Positions 26,540 to 38,849 of a stretch of 64,000 nucleotides of DNA are shown here, piece after piece. The notes under the pieces are model-generated. The model saw nothing but the letters and a program-made list of their open reading frames with translations. It searched no databases and had not been told where the DNA came from. A program made the translations under genes and the position numbers. This DNA is from Diorhabda sublineata (lineage: Eukaryota; Arthropoda; Insecta; Coleoptera; Chrysomelidae). The stretch is taken from positions 10,669,001 through 10,733,000 of the forward strand of contig NC_079477.1 in assembly GCF_026230105.1 (NCBI RefSeq). Direction: 5' to 3'. Within the stretch, counting starts at the first letter, position 1; each line of letters begins with the position of its first letter.

Positions 26540-27780
26540 TGATCGTTTTAGAACCGATAAAATTGTTTCCATCATTTTATGATGTAGATGAGTTTTGGAG
26601 TCAGTACCATGGCTGTGAATCAAAACATGAGGTTGAAAGAGAGAAATCAGGCAAAATAGTTATTGTCTCAGTTTCTATTGCTAGTATAATTGTAGTATTT
26701 TCAAGGTGTATACAGCTCAAGAAACCATTATGAAAGTTAAACATTCCCCCTAACCACCAGATTTGTCTTCTTGTGAGTTTTTAACTTTCTCATATTCAGT
26801 AATAGAATCTCTTTACAACCATGAAAATATTTATTAAAAAACCTCTACATTTTTCTTATTTATTCTTAAATGAAAGTGTTCTGGATGATAACTCTACTTA
26901 TAAAATGGCATGAGCAAGGGATAAAGGCAATGTTTGAACCAAACATCCATTATGTTTCTTGAAATATGGTATTAAGAATTAGTTATCAATTTATTTATGA
27001 ATAGAAAAAAATATAGGAATGTAGGATAATGCTGAAATTTATGTCCACTTTTAATTTATTATGGAGTAATGAAGATTGCAAATACTTTAAAGCGGATATT
27101 CAAATCTGCAAGGAAAGATAAAAATTTCATTTTGAAAGGATGATTGCTCCATTAGATTTTTTATTTGAAATCTATAATAACCTATGAATTTTAAAAAAGC
27201 TGCTACGTTGGAGGGCGAACGATTAGTAATAGTACTAGACTAAAGATAAAGGTAACATGCGAAAAACTCGTCAATGTTCCATGTCCATGGTGCATTGCTG
27301 CTGGATGCTCACCTGTAAATGAAAAAAGTGTTTGATGTCCCAATTCAATGATAAATTGGTGCATTTGGTACACTAACGTAGCGAGCGGTATCTTTCATTA
27401 TAATGAGTCATAACCATTACTCGCGAATAGAGTATTATACTTCATCTAAAATTACCAGCTAAAAGAAAACATAGTTTATCATTAATTTTTGTCATTTTAC
27501 AGTTGTTGATAAGGGAAACAGCAGATGAAGCATCAGCTGTTACATAGCCGCTCAGTCGAATATAGAGAAATATTCCTTTACTACTAATAGGAGACTGTTG
27601 ATGTCAGTCACAAATTAAAAATCGACGTAGAGGTGTGAGAGGAGGCTACGCAGAAAAAAATCTAGCACAAAAGAATTACCTTGGGAGCCACACCTTGAAC
27701 GTAGGGGACAGAAAATGATGATAGAATCATCGAAAAATTCAGAAACAGAACGTTCACTGGTCTTAACTGTCTAGATGGGT
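26540..27780. other. Non-coding stretch
   Basis: Nothing recognised apart from short open frames. The part from about 27560 on may be a more decayed upstream piece of the LINE fragment that follows. Confidence 0.4.
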
Positions 27781-27789
27781 ATTTTCGAT

Positions 27790-28200
27790 CTTAGAAAAAG
27801 TATACAGCCTCACATGTTTCGCTTACTAACAAGTTATGGACAACACAGAGCACACATTCTTTATATGTAGAAATACTACAAATTCCCTCATGAATATGAG
27901 AACTGAGACGCGATGCTAAGTACATAGATACAATCTAACGGGACAATTAAGTGAATGACCAAACGACGTGAATCAACAGCTAAAGAGTAATTGTAAATCG
28001 AGCGAAGAACAGTCAATCTAGGGGATCCAGGATGGAAACCTTGGAACGATTCAGTTTAAAGAGGAAGGGTTTTAGTAGATAGTGGAAGTGTATAACAGCC
28101 CCAAACACCGGTCGGTTTCATATGGAGAGTTATGGTGAGGATGGGCATTTCCTTACTCTTCGGATAAAAGAAACCATAGTTATTAGCTATAGTTGTGAGT
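27790..28200 (+). pseudogene. R1-like LINE 3' fragment
   Basis: Around 27800-27910 the plus-strand frames read HMFRLLTSYG and then MDNTEHTFFICRNT. This resembles the C-terminal region of R1-clade reverse transcriptases, in which a TQLLTGHG-like segment precedes a knuckle of the form AEHTFF.C. The sequence that follows (tgaccaaacgacgtgaatc onward) fits an MTKRRE-type basic tail and a 3' untranslated region. Stops are frequent. The assignment rests on two short motifs. Confidence 0.45.
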
Positions 28201-28209
28201 GGATTCTCT

Positions 28210-30430
28210 GTTACCTACATATTTAAAGTAGTTGTTCTTTAAAAACTGTTGACATTTTGTATGGTAGACTTAATCTTGTCAATTACTTTTCCATTTTATC
28301 CTCATTGTAACTTGTTTTTTGTATTGTCGATGTAACTTTTGGTAACGGTGGTTTTTCACAGCTCCGCTATATAATTCGTGTAAGGATCAGGATCTTACAG
28401 TTTTTGCATGGCGCATTTATTATTCTGATAATATAAAAATAAAAAAGATGTGTCCTAAAGTGGCCGCAGTAAGAGATATTTTCTACAAGTTTCGTGAAAT
28501 TTACCTGGCATGGGAAAATATCTGGATGTTTTCGTTTTGGTGACGGGTGTATTAACTATAAGAGCACTGTTGTAAACTTCTATATCTTCAATATCTCCTC
28601 TTTATGCACCAGGCATTCAATAAATTCATGGTTAAGACAAATGAAATATTAAAAAATTCCTATTCTGAGTAACTTTTGTCAAATTGGATGATCTGGTGAC
28701 GTCAATTTCATATTTTGTTCGATCGATAACTTTTGTACTGGCTTTTTAGGAATTCTTATCGTTTAATTTAATTTTTCAGATGGATGTTATTGTGAATATT
28801 TAGGTTATTGTGAATATTTGTAGCTTCGAGTAGAAAGCCAATAATATGAGATTAGTACTACTCGTTAAATTGAGCTCGAGTTGATTTTTACGAGAAGATG
28901 ACTTAACTCTAGAAAACTCTTGTATGCGGCATTACAATTCCCCATCGTTTTTGTAGGTTCCAGATTTATTGTTTTTTCTGCGATCAACTCTAATATCTTG
29001 TACGCCATAATAACAGAAGAAAATGCACAAAATGGTTTGTAAGAACAAATATCATAGGTGAAGTAGCCATTCCCCACATTCTTACGATTTAATTTGAACG
29101 AGACTTTCGTGAACAAGATATGTCATTATGTGTCAATATTCTCTTAGAAATTATCTGTTCAAAGAAAAATTGTTGACAAACTTCTATAAAATATATAATT
29201 GTCGAATCATAATATTCAAAGACTGAATTTTTGAATTCATCCTGTAATCAAATTGTATAACAATCTGGTTTATTATATATTTTCCTATATGTTTTCTGTG
29301 TATTTCCATACTTTCAAAAAGTATTAATTTATCAACTTCATCACTTTTCAAAACTTCCAAGAACTAGTAATGAATTGAGGTTAACATTCTTCAACTGAAT
29401 CAATAATCGTTGAAAAGCATTAGGTACAAAGTTTCAAAATGAAATCTAACATAGACAGCAATATAGGAGGCTATACAAATCGAAACACTGGTATTTAAAT
29501 TTAAAATACTTTGTTAAAAACCTTGCAACATTTCTAATTGAACAAACTTACGTCCCCTCTTTTGTGACTTCCAAAGTTTGACGTTGCCTTTTAACTTCAC
29601 TGAACATTTTTGCGAACTAATATATCTCAATATTAGACAACTTACAATTTTCACTTCATCCAATAAAATTTTTTTTCAAAATCAATACACAAAGGTATCA
29701 AATACTATGTAATTCATTTTAAAAGGTTGAGAAACAAAACTAAGTGTCACCTGAAAAGTAAAATAGAACAAAAATTTCTAAAATGAATAATTCAATTGCT
29801 TTATTCAATCGAATCATATTAATATTATGTCATTGTTGAAATGTTCACATTTTAAGTTGTGAATATTCTTGATGCAACAATGTGATATGTCAATTAAGAA
29901 CTCCCAGAACTTCTGTAATAAATCAAGTAAAAAACGTGTAAAATTTGGATAAAATTACACTCATTTCTGTAGATATATAACTTCATGACAATAGAATATA
30001 CAATGAGCCTGTGTTCTACAAAAACATGTCCAAGCCTATTATATCAGTTTTTGGTTCCTTAATATCAGGTGTAGCCAAACTTTTATTCCTTAGGCGTAAC
30101 ATATTCTGTAAAATGTATCTTACTGGCAACTAAATGGAATTTTCCAAAATTTGGTTCATACGACGACAAATCTCAAACATGATTCCAAATATTGATCTGT
30201 TAATTATTGTGATGTGCGATGTTAGTTTGATCAAATCCATAAAAAAAATGTGTTAACATAAATATGTTGCATTGCAACGTGCAACAATTGTCTGAATATA
30301 TAGATATTCAACTATCTTTCAATTTTAAAATCAAAATTTTTATTTTGAATGGACTGACTGAATATTTATATCACATTCAATATTTATTATTCTTTCTGCT
30401 GAATTTATAATACCGAAAAAGTTGTTTGTA
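28210..30430. other. Non-coding stretch
   Basis: No coding, RNA or transposon feature recognised. A small tandem duplication of ttattgtgaatatttag occurs near 28787-28822. Confidence 0.4.
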
Positions 30431-30436
30431 ATCGTC

Positions 30437-30715
30437 AAGGGCCAATTTTATAACCTAAGACAAAACTGGAGATTAAACTAGAGTTTAAATTATGGTTTTA
30501 ACTCCAGATTAAATCAACATATCCGATATTTGTTTTAAAGTTGAATTTCTCAACAAATTTGTATACACAAAAGAGATCTTGCGATTTCTCTGAAAATTAA
30601 GTGGTGGTTTTGGCTAACCTTGTGAAGAAATACAAAGGAACAGTCGTTTCTAAAACAATTGGAAAAAGTTAGGTTTGGATCATCCGTTTCATGTTAAACT
30701 GGAGCTTAAACTACC
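30437..30715. mobile_element. Possible small foldback/MITE-like element
   Basis: The segment begins with ccaattttataacctaagac and repeated motifs like ctggagattaaac and gagtttaaa, and ends with gttaaactggagcttaaac. The CTGGAG-TTTAA motif is present on both strands near both ends, as in terminal-inverted-repeat miniature elements. It abuts the 3' limit of the LINE fragment at 30725. Ends and target duplication were not resolved. Confidence 0.35.
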
Positions 30716-30724
30716 CACTGACCA

Positions 30725-31715
30725 CCGGTTTAAATAGAACACATTTTCAATTGCATAAATTTCCGCTTGAAAAATGTTTGGTGTGCTGCCTCCTATCCAA
30801 GTTCCATCTGCTGTTTTTGATCCATCCATATACCATATAATGGCATTTTTGTACATTTCGTGTATAGTGTTCTGATCCCATTTGTTTTTATAGTTTATTA
30901 TTGAGGTAAGTTTTTCTCAAAGCTAAACTTTTTCGACGCAACGTCCCAGGGTTGATGTTTTCTTTGCCACGCTCTCTTATACTATGTTGGGCAATATTTC
31001 AAAGGCCCCACCTGCATACAAGCAAGCCAATCTTTGTACCTTTGAGAGATTGTTCCTCGTGGTATTCAGACTAGTTCTTGTACCTCAAACTACTGCCCTA
31101 GATGTGATGATGAGTCTCACAATTGCCATGTACATCCACCATAGAATTTTTGCGTTACAGCACCAATTCCTCTCTGTAATGTTTCTGCACACCATCAGGG
31201 CTTTTGTGTTCCACTAGATTATTTGCCTGTCTAGTTTGATGGGCTTGAGGTTGAGTTTTTCTTACTAGTGAAGGAAATTAGGTAGATTTTGTTGGAATTG
31301 ACGTTTAGCCCCACCTTTTTGTATAGTTGAGTCCTCTTTGAACTATGTCTCAGAGTTTATTCCCACAGCATCCTTCTGCGTACATGTCGGCTGCATTTTC
31401 TTGACAGGGTATGCCGAGCTCAGTTAGCCCGCATAAGACTGCGTCTACTACTGAGCTCCATATAAGAGGGGACGCGACTTCCCCTTGTGGGCATCCCCTG
31501 TTTGCAGTGATTGAAATGATGTCTTGCCCTACTTTCATTACGTTTTGTCAAAGGCGCCTACTATGGCTAAGGAGGCACCTACTATGTTTTCTTTGTTGAT
31601 TGGAGCGGTCTGAATTCCAGTTGTCAATTGTACTTATGCAGTCTCCGTAGATTTGCCTGTTTGGTATGCGAATTGACATGGCTTCCACTTCAGAATCTCC
31701 GATCTATTGTAAGGC
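30725..31715 (-). pseudogene. LINE ORF2 fragment: reverse transcriptase plus RNase H
   Basis: Minus-strand pieces follow non-LTR ORF2 order. QFAYQTGKSTETA is the RT block with the G(K)S motif near 31680. GCPQGEVASPLIWSSVVDAV near 31450-31510 is the RT GxPQG block. VGLNVNSNKIYLISFT corresponds to the post-catalytic motif. AIVRLIITSRAVV and LSKVQRLACLYAGGA are the thumb/connection segment typical of Jockey/R1-type elements. YMDGSKTADGTW near 30840 is the first RNase H Asp motif and FQAEIYAIE near 30760 is the RNase H Glu motif. The YADD box has decayed to AADMYAE-like sequence, and stops and shifts abound. The element copies its RNA at a nicked target; this copy is dead and truncated at both ends. 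Confidence 0.85.
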
Positions 31716-31749
31716 TAATTTCGGATCATACTCATTAGATTTTGATTTA

Positions 31750-32380
31750 AATCAATGGCTTAATATTATTTTAATTGTAGTATAATGACTATATATTAAA
31801 CTTCCCCAAATGTGATAATCTTCAAAATAATTGAATTGAACTTATATATTTATAGATAACTCTAGATCCTTAGCTCCAACGTTACATAGGAGCTAACTCG
31901 ACAAAGGCAGTCTATACTTTCCACTAGTAGTAGTACTTCCCAATACAACACTCACAGGGATGTTTCTGGTTGTCTTCAAAGGGCTAGTTCACGTGGAATT
32001 CATCAAGGAATGATATTATATAATTCTGAATCAAGGCCAGTTAATTTTCTTGCTCCTTATAAGAATCCTTGTCACATACAAACGATGAAACATTTGGTGA
32101 TGTAACAAAAATTTCTGATGCAATGTAATCGATCTTTGTCATTGTTATGATTCTGCTTTAATTTTTCTGATGAGATATTTTCTTACTATGTACCTATGTT
32201 CATACTAGATTAAAATCCGTTTCAGAATAATTATTCAATAGTATTGACTAATGTAGGAAAACTTTTGCTATGTTAATATATTTTGTCATACATATTAGAG
32301 AATCAAAGTAGATCAATCGCAAAGGTTGAACCTTTATGTAAATAGTATTCAATCAAACTAAGAAATGTTTCTGAGTGTAC
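31750..32380. other. Probable intron 3' of the dpr Ig2 exon
   Basis: Starts immediately downstream (minus strand) of the donor site at 32388. AT-rich, no exon recognised. The next dpr exon, expected to begin with two bases completing a split Gly codon, was not found here. Confidence 0.45.
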
Positions 32381-32388
32381 AAACTTAC

Positions 32389-32685
32389 CATTTAGAATAT
32401 GAACACGGACACTGGCAGTATTCGCGTTGGACGGGGTGCATGTGTAAAGGCCTGAATCGCCTTGTCCTGCTTTTTGGATCAGCAAACGACTTGTCGTTAT
32501 AAATCCTTTTTCCGTGACCAGACTGATACCTCCCCTGGGCGAATCGAAATTGATCACCTCAGAATTCTGAGACCAGATAATGTTCGGTGGTGGTTCGGGG
32601 GCGTATTGTACGATGCACGTCAAGTTGATCGTTGAGCCCATGTTGATAAACAGCTCCGGACTACCAAGAATTTGCGTTATAGGTT
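32389..32685 (-). CDS. dpr-family immunoglobulin protein, second Ig domain exon
   Basis: Internal exon on the minus strand with acceptor cttgtttcag before 32685 and donor GTAAGT from 32388. Its 297 bases carry two bases completing a Glu codon, 98 codons and one base of a split Gly codon. The translation holds the full second Ig domain: strand B MGSTINLTC with the first Cys, core Trp in PPNIIWSQN, the diagnostic INFDSPRGGISLVTEKG loop, and DSGLYTC with the second Cys, ending in ASVRVHILNG. The phrases PEPPP..IW, SPRGG, ITEKG/VTEKG and SNA..ASVRVHVLNG are hallmarks of Drosophila dpr proteins, cell-surface receptors that bind DIP partners in synaptic partner matching. It joins in phase to the exon at 54617-54827. 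The paralogue number cannot be fixed. Confidence 0.93.
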
Positions 32686-32699
32686 CTGAAACAAGAGAT

Positions 32700-34300
32700 T
32701 TCAGAATAGGTGATATTGGATGAAACTGGAATAATTAATAGTATATAAGAAGGTTATAAAAAGATGATAACTTTCGTGACGTGTCAATCTCATTTCTATT
32801 TATTAAATTATGCATAAATATGAATAGCATAGGAGCAAAATTGTTGATCATTACAACTTTTCAAATACCATCGTTACATTTTGATAGTAAATGGAACTAA
32901 AAAGTACAAAATCGTTATTTTAACTCTTTTAATATGAAAAATGGATTGTTAAAGAATATTATTTCAATGTATAAAAGCATAGGGAGCTTTCTAGGATAAT
33001 TTCAAATTGACTGTAGTTTTATCTATGAACGAAAAATATCTATATTAATGGATATCAAGCACCTCAGGCTTTTTACATTAGAATTATTCCATCTATCCAA
33101 CTCTACCTTTATTTGAGGTGTTGAGAATTTCTCACGTTGAGTTTGCTTTGGTATAGAAGCAGGCTTTTTGATTATCTACCGACTATCAAAAATATAAAAT
33201 AATAACAGAATGGGATTTCGCATAATAAATTAGGAAAAATTGATAAAAATTAGGAAAAAAATGTAAAGAGCGACAGCATTTGATAAAAAAATGCTTTCCA
33301 GTAGAACTCCCCTTCTCACCTTTCTGTGATATCCATACCTAAATTCTTGAATTGTCTTCGAATTGTTTGTCCTCTCAACAGATCTCAACAGTCCCTAGCG
33401 ATTGTTACTATTTTTTTTACTTGCAAAAGAGAAATTATATACGTAACACCTATTTTAATAAGAAAATCGGCAACTATTACTTGGAAAGGGTAAAAGGATT
33501 ATAGAGCTGGCTGGACTAAGTATAGAGGCTTTTATGGGAAAAAATGTCTCCTTTAATTGTAATATAGGCAACTTTCCATACAACCCTTGTATGAGCGGGT
33601 TAATAATATTTGAGGTTGTATGTCAAACTGAAATATTCACTAAAAAACTTGTCCCGCTCTTAATATTCACAAATAATTCGTTTCAAACCTATGTCATTTT
33701 TTATTGTTGCACGTGTAAACGAAAAACCAATTTTATTAGGGAGAATGGGATGTTTTCGACAAGCGCAAAAAACTCTACATTCATTTCTTTTTCAAGAAAA
33801 TATCAACCAAAATGTTTTTATGTCCAATAAAATGAAATTGGACTGTCGCTATTATGATATCGTTTTTGTTTGTAAATTTAGAAGAAAGAAAAACTCAATA
33901 ATACCTTTCATTACAAGACAAAACAGACGATTTTTGCTAGTTAGTAATTTTGACAAACTGCGAAGGAAATGAGATTTCTTAATCATTTGAGTTGAATAAC
34001 AGAACAAGATGTCATCTGAATGATACAAATTTTTGACTTCATTGTTATCTGAATGTCGTTATTAAAACTGACAATACCTCAGAATATATTGAAGCATTTT
34101 TAAATATTATTTTGTCAATATTTGTCAATTTTGTGTTATAATATTATAGTTATAGAAATCAATACGATAGAAGACTATAAATTTCGATGTGGTGATAAAT
34201 TTTATTATCCATCAAAGAGAATTGAGGAAATGTATCTATTTTTTTGTTTGCAAATATCCATTCCCACGTAATGGATATTAAACCCACGGTTTAATTAGTA
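32700..34300. other. Intronic, nothing recognised
   Basis: Two overlapping plus-strand open frames at 33534-33830 and 33691-33972 (98 and 93 codons) are the only notable frames. They have no recognisable motif and are Lys/Phe/Asn-rich, as expected for chance frames in AT-rich DNA. Confidence 0.45.
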
Positions 34301-34304
34301 CATT

Positions 34305-34578
34305 ACTTAGAGAAAAGTAGGGCGATGCTCTACTTTTCTCTCTTGGTGCGTATACTATTTTTTTCTCTCGCCGAGATGAAAAGTTCGTATAAATTCTTTT
34401 TTTTTAATTTCAATTCTGTATTATCACGCGCCAATAAACACTAAATGTCGTGTAGAGCAAACATTTCGATAAACAAGTCATTGCTACGATACCGGGAGCA
34501 AAAGAAAGTTCTTTTCGGGAGAGAATAGGCCTGCATACCATGGACGAAAAGTGAGCTTTTCATCCCGGATAGAGAAAA
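34305..34578. repeat. Foldback/MITE-like structure with hairpin
   Basis: Arms at about 34360-34386 and 34553-34577 are reverse complements over roughly 25 bases with three or four mismatches (ccgagatgaaaagttc versus gagcttttcatcccgg). Just outside the left arm, 34309-34341 is a perfect hairpin with 12-base arms (agagaaaagtag and its complement) and a 9-base loop. This suggests a small terminal-inverted-repeat element or its remnant; no coding capacity. Confidence 0.45.
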
Positions 34579-34599
34579 ATTGACGTATTCTACATGAAA

Positions 34600-35380
34600 T
34601 AAAATCAATTATTGAAGTAGTAAGTAGTAGTAAGTATATATAATTCAGAATGTCAATTTAAAGGAAGTTTTTGGTAATAATGGTAATTATTCTAGGGTTG
34701 AGGCAGTAAAATACCAAAATTCACTTTTCAATACTTGTGAATTCATAATTAAGAACTGTGAATATGGTCAAAATGTAACGTAAAGATAGAACATTGCAGA
34801 GAAGACTGAGGTAGGATGATATTCTGGAGTCTAGATACCACTTACATTTGAAAAGTTGTTTTTATTAGAATAATATCAGTGATTTCGATAAAAAATATAG
34901 TATAGCTAGTTTTTGAAACAAAATTTGTGTGATTTAAACAAGCAAGTGTTTAGAACTTGAAGCATCAAAAATATTATGTAAATCCACTCTTCAGACTTGT
35001 CTATAATTGATGATATTGAGTGAGGCTATGTTTTTTTATGTTTATGACATTTTAAAGTTCAGATATGTGTGAGAAGCTTGATACACTTTCCATATGGGAT
35101 GGTTGAACGTGTATCATACATCCCTCATAAAACATCCATGGTATGAAATTTTTTTATTCACAAAGCCATTAACGTGGAAAAGCAGGAATGATAAAAAACC
35201 AAACTTCCCATATAGGATGAAAGCATTGGTCATGTCAGTTATACATGGATACGATCTAAGTACCGTAATCAAATACAATGTGGACAAAATGACGGTAGTA
35301 TTTGAATACAGAGGAAAATGAGATAAGATGAAATTCAAGCCAAGGGAAATTAGCTAGCAGTATATTCGCCAAACACAGCA
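34600..35380. other. Intronic, nothing recognised
   Basis: A 75-codon plus-strand frame (35094-35321) is not recognised. It may be upstream sequence of the mariner fragment that follows. Confidence 0.4.
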
Positions 35381-35384
35381 TGAA

Positions 35385-35640
35385 TGAGGACTAAAAATCA
35401 TAATTCGTCAAATTATGGAAAGAACGAAACACCATGTGGCTTTTGAGATTCCTGAGAAGAAATAGTAATTCATCACTTCGAACACCAGAGCCTCTCTTGT
35501 GAAAGAAGCCTTCAATAAATACAGTGCTGGTGAATTATGTTTGAAGAAAAATAGAGCCGATAGACCATGTAAAGTAGTAGATAAATATTGAAGAGTTATT
35601 TGAAAATACGTGGAAAGAGCAATTTTTAAACAGCGTGATG
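35385..35640 (+). pseudogene. Possible mariner N-terminal fragment
   Basis: The plus-strand frames read IIIRQIMERTKHHVAFE near 35400 and FNKYSAGELCLKKNRADRPC near 35511-35570. These resemble the start of mariner transposases, where a HIR..MLFEF segment precedes WF.KFRSG.F.LKD..RSGRP.KVD. The first helix-turn-helix between them is largely lost, and the catalytic domain is absent or unrecognisable. Confidence 0.45.
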
Positions 35641-35649
35641 AGCGTTGAA

Positions 35650-36690
35650 GCCTATGTGATGAACAAATTTACGACCAAAAACGCGCCCTGACTTATTATG
35701 TCGGTCAATGTTTAGAACTTGTAGATCGAGTATATTCGGTTCGTGACACGAAAAAAACTTGAAAATCACATCGTTTTTTTTTATGTGGCCGACCACTCAA
35801 TGATGAAGATGTTACCAGATTACAGTCACCAAGTTTTGGTAGGTGCATCCACTTGAGGTAGCAGATACTGATCGTTTGCTTCAGATTTAAGTAAGTATGG
35901 AAGTATGAATTGGTCTGTTTTCAAATACTTACGTCTATTCTTTGAGAAGCAGGTATGTTTGCGGTTTCTAATAATTTTCTTCTGGTGAAGACAGTTTTTA
36001 GTTGAAGTGAAATTATAAGTGTGTTCCATTAGAAATTAAATATTTGAAAAGTTATTAAATGCAAACCTTAGTTCGGTTGTTGTATCAAGGATCCGTTACA
36101 TGGTGTATCATCCCTTCTTAATATAGAATATTTTATACTTCATACAGAAAGAACGAGTAGTTAAAAATATATTTAAGGCTGATTATTTTCAATGGCTCGT
36201 CATGGAAACTAGATGAGTACTTATTTTTGATATATACAATTCTTCTATGTGAATTGTTCAGGGCTCTCAAGTATTTTTTGGTCCATTAAAAAATGTATCA
36301 ACCCTCCTCAATCTCGATTATATAAAAAAAATTGTGGTAGTTCGATTTTTCAATATTTTTATTCATACAAATATATTACATTACATTTTAATGATATTCT
36401 CTGTCTCCAATGATGAATCTATTCTGAAAATATTACAGAATTGGAACTTCGGTATTTCATAACCACAATCCCAAAAAAACCATTGTGCAGCATGTCAATA
36501 GACTGCAACCAAAAGGAACTTTTATGTCTCTTTTTCTTTCTGTGGCACATGGAGCATCCCCTGTGTTTAAATTTAATCTATTAACCTAGCTCTAGATTTC
36601 TAGTGTCGGTCACACTTCGAGACATATGTATATGGAGGTTTAATTCTCCACTTAGTAGAATCAAATCCAAGTTTCCAATGAAGTGTCAAT
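35650..36690. other. Intronic, nothing recognised
   Basis: No motif recognised. The minus-strand frame 35826-36029 (67 codons) is basic and unassigned. Confidence 0.4.
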
Positions 36691-36696
36691 GTTCTC

Positions 36697-36712
36697 ACTT
36701 AGGTTAGGTTAG
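36697..36712. repeat. Short TTAGG-type run
   Basis: The sequence cttaggttaggttagg holds three TTAGG units next to a LINE RNase H fragment, as at 22588-22604 but in the opposite orientation relative to the LINE. Confidence 0.55.
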
Positions 36713-36880
36713 GTTTCAACCCCTTTGGATTATTTCGGTGTTTTCTCGTTTATCCTATAGTAGATTCCATAAAAGGGTCCTACAAAGGGTTCATAGACCT
36801 CCACTTTAGCAAGTTTGTCTGCTATTTCATTTCCATCTACTCTGATCGATTTTGGAACCTATAGCAGGGTGACTTCATTT
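36713..36880 (-). pseudogene. LINE RNase H fragment
   Basis: The minus strand reads VPKSIRVDGNEIADKLAK (about 36865 to 36810) followed by VEVYEPFVGPFYGI, matching the C-terminal part of non-LTR RNase H (WVPGHSGVDGNEIADKLAR..) and the linker after it. Only about 55 codons remain. It is likely the same broad LINE group as the fragments at 21930-22600 and 30725-31715. Confidence 0.65.
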
Positions 36881-36889
36881 TTTCGCATA

Positions 36890-38830
36890 GCATAAATAAT
36901 AGAGAAAAAAAATTATTAACGAAACAATTTATTCAGGTATGTATCAGATCTCAGAATAATGTCACCTAATTCTGAAAGGTTTTCTGTGCAATATCAAGAA
37001 TCATATTAATAACCTCAGTTACCTGACGAAATAATCAACATTCAAGATTTATTTCATGTTTTCTTTGATTGGTATATATTCCAATCAGTTAATTAGTTTC
37101 ATTTTTCATGTAACATTGAATAACGTTCCAGCTGTATAACTTATTGTGATCTAAAGGCTCTTTTGTTTTGTTTTCGATGGAAAAGAAGTTCATGAAAATT
37201 CTGTTTTAAACTCAAGTAGTCGATTGAATTAGCATTTCAGTTGAAATTAAAGTATCGTCCTCAAAACATAATGAAAATGTTGTTCTACAGCTTTGTTAAA
37301 GCCGTTGTTTGTTTTTTTAATGTTTTTGTTACAGAAGATTAGAAACTTGAATGGTATCTCGACTTTCAATGGTATTCGTGAATAAATTTTCATTAGAAAT
37401 GTCGTCGCTGCTACCGTGGTATTTTAAAAATCAAAGAGAAAACGAATGGATTAAGGAGTTTTCAATTTACAACATGCTAATTGAAAAATATCAAGAAATT
37501 GTTTTATTTTGAATCAGCATCTCATTTCAAATTTTTAGTTTATTTTTAAAAAGATCAACTGTTTTTGTAAACCTTATGTGATATTATTCTTTGTGGTCAA
37601 TTATTTTATTTCAAATAGTAGCTGCTACATTTATCTATGAAGCAAACTGAAAATTCGTTATCGTTTTATACTGTTGCTGTTTTATGTTTATAGCAACAAA
37701 AGTCGAAATAAATGAGCTAGAAGATTACAGGAGATATACAAAATTGCCGTTATTACCGAGAAACGTCTTGTGAATGGCAATTTACAATTTTCGTGTTTCT
37801 ATATAAAACATTAAGGGCAAGATGGTGATTACTCGACAGTTTATTTATATATTTGAGTTAGCGTGTTCTTTGAATTATGAAATAAAAAGAGCATGAAGAG
37901 ATTAAGCCCGGTAATTTGACAATTTAATGGCCGATCGCTCATTCAAACGGCGTTTCCACATTTCAAGCAATATTTTTAATAAGAGGGATCAGTTCTTAGT
38001 TAAACTCAAAAATCACTTCCTGTCTTTTGAAAGGATTCCTTCTATTTCTGTGTTTTATTCTATTGTTATAGCAAAAACAGAAGTAATACTATCGACCCTC
38101 TCTGGAAGATTATGGAGAAATATAAGTCGACCAGAACAACTAGAGAATTAAATGTGCGCGAACGGGAAGAGCTAAAGGATTTTTTTCAATGAAATGTCCT
38201 TCTATCAGATTTATTGGTATTATAATCTGATCTAATAAGTTAATCAATGGGTAATCATTGTCTAGCCTAAATTAATACAAGAGACCTGAATAACTACAGT
38301 ATACTTTAGGTTCTTATATTCTTCTTCAATAAACCCTGTTTTTTATTTTCACTCGAAGGGTTTCTTTATTATGATTCTTCTCACTAAATCATTGGTGTCT
38401 AAAAGTTGGACAGCCTCAATATTCTCGTGTTGCTGAAGTCTCTGTTATCACTTCTTGAAAATATGATAATAATCTATTAAATAGTTCTCACATTTCAATT
38501 AGCGATGGATGTTACTATTTCTGCAGTACTAAGGAGCGTCGACTAAATTCTTTAACACTCATATTTTGTATAATAAGTAATTTACTTTTACTGGTGCACC
38601 TCCAAAACTGATTATAACAATTTTGCTTCATATTGACAAGGTAGATTTTCTTCCAAGTAGCCAATATATTTTTCTAAATTTGCCCTTCACGCTTATTTTT
38701 GACATAGACTTCTCGGCGTAGTGTCGCATCCAAAATTATGCACAAATAATTTGGAGAGAATGCATACGGAATATCAGAATTATTTATTCTGGTATAAACT
38801 GATTTTTTTTGTTAGTAGAATTAATCTCCA
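36890..38830. other. Intronic, nothing recognised
   Basis: A plus-strand frame at 37927-38151 (74 codons) lies in a less AT-rich patch but shows no known motif. Confidence 0.4.
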
Positions 38831-38849
38831 TATTTATTTTCGACCACGA

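Noticed and set aside
33534..33972. Two overlapping plus frames near 95 codons
   Set aside because: Composition is what AT-rich chance frames give; no motif or splice context.
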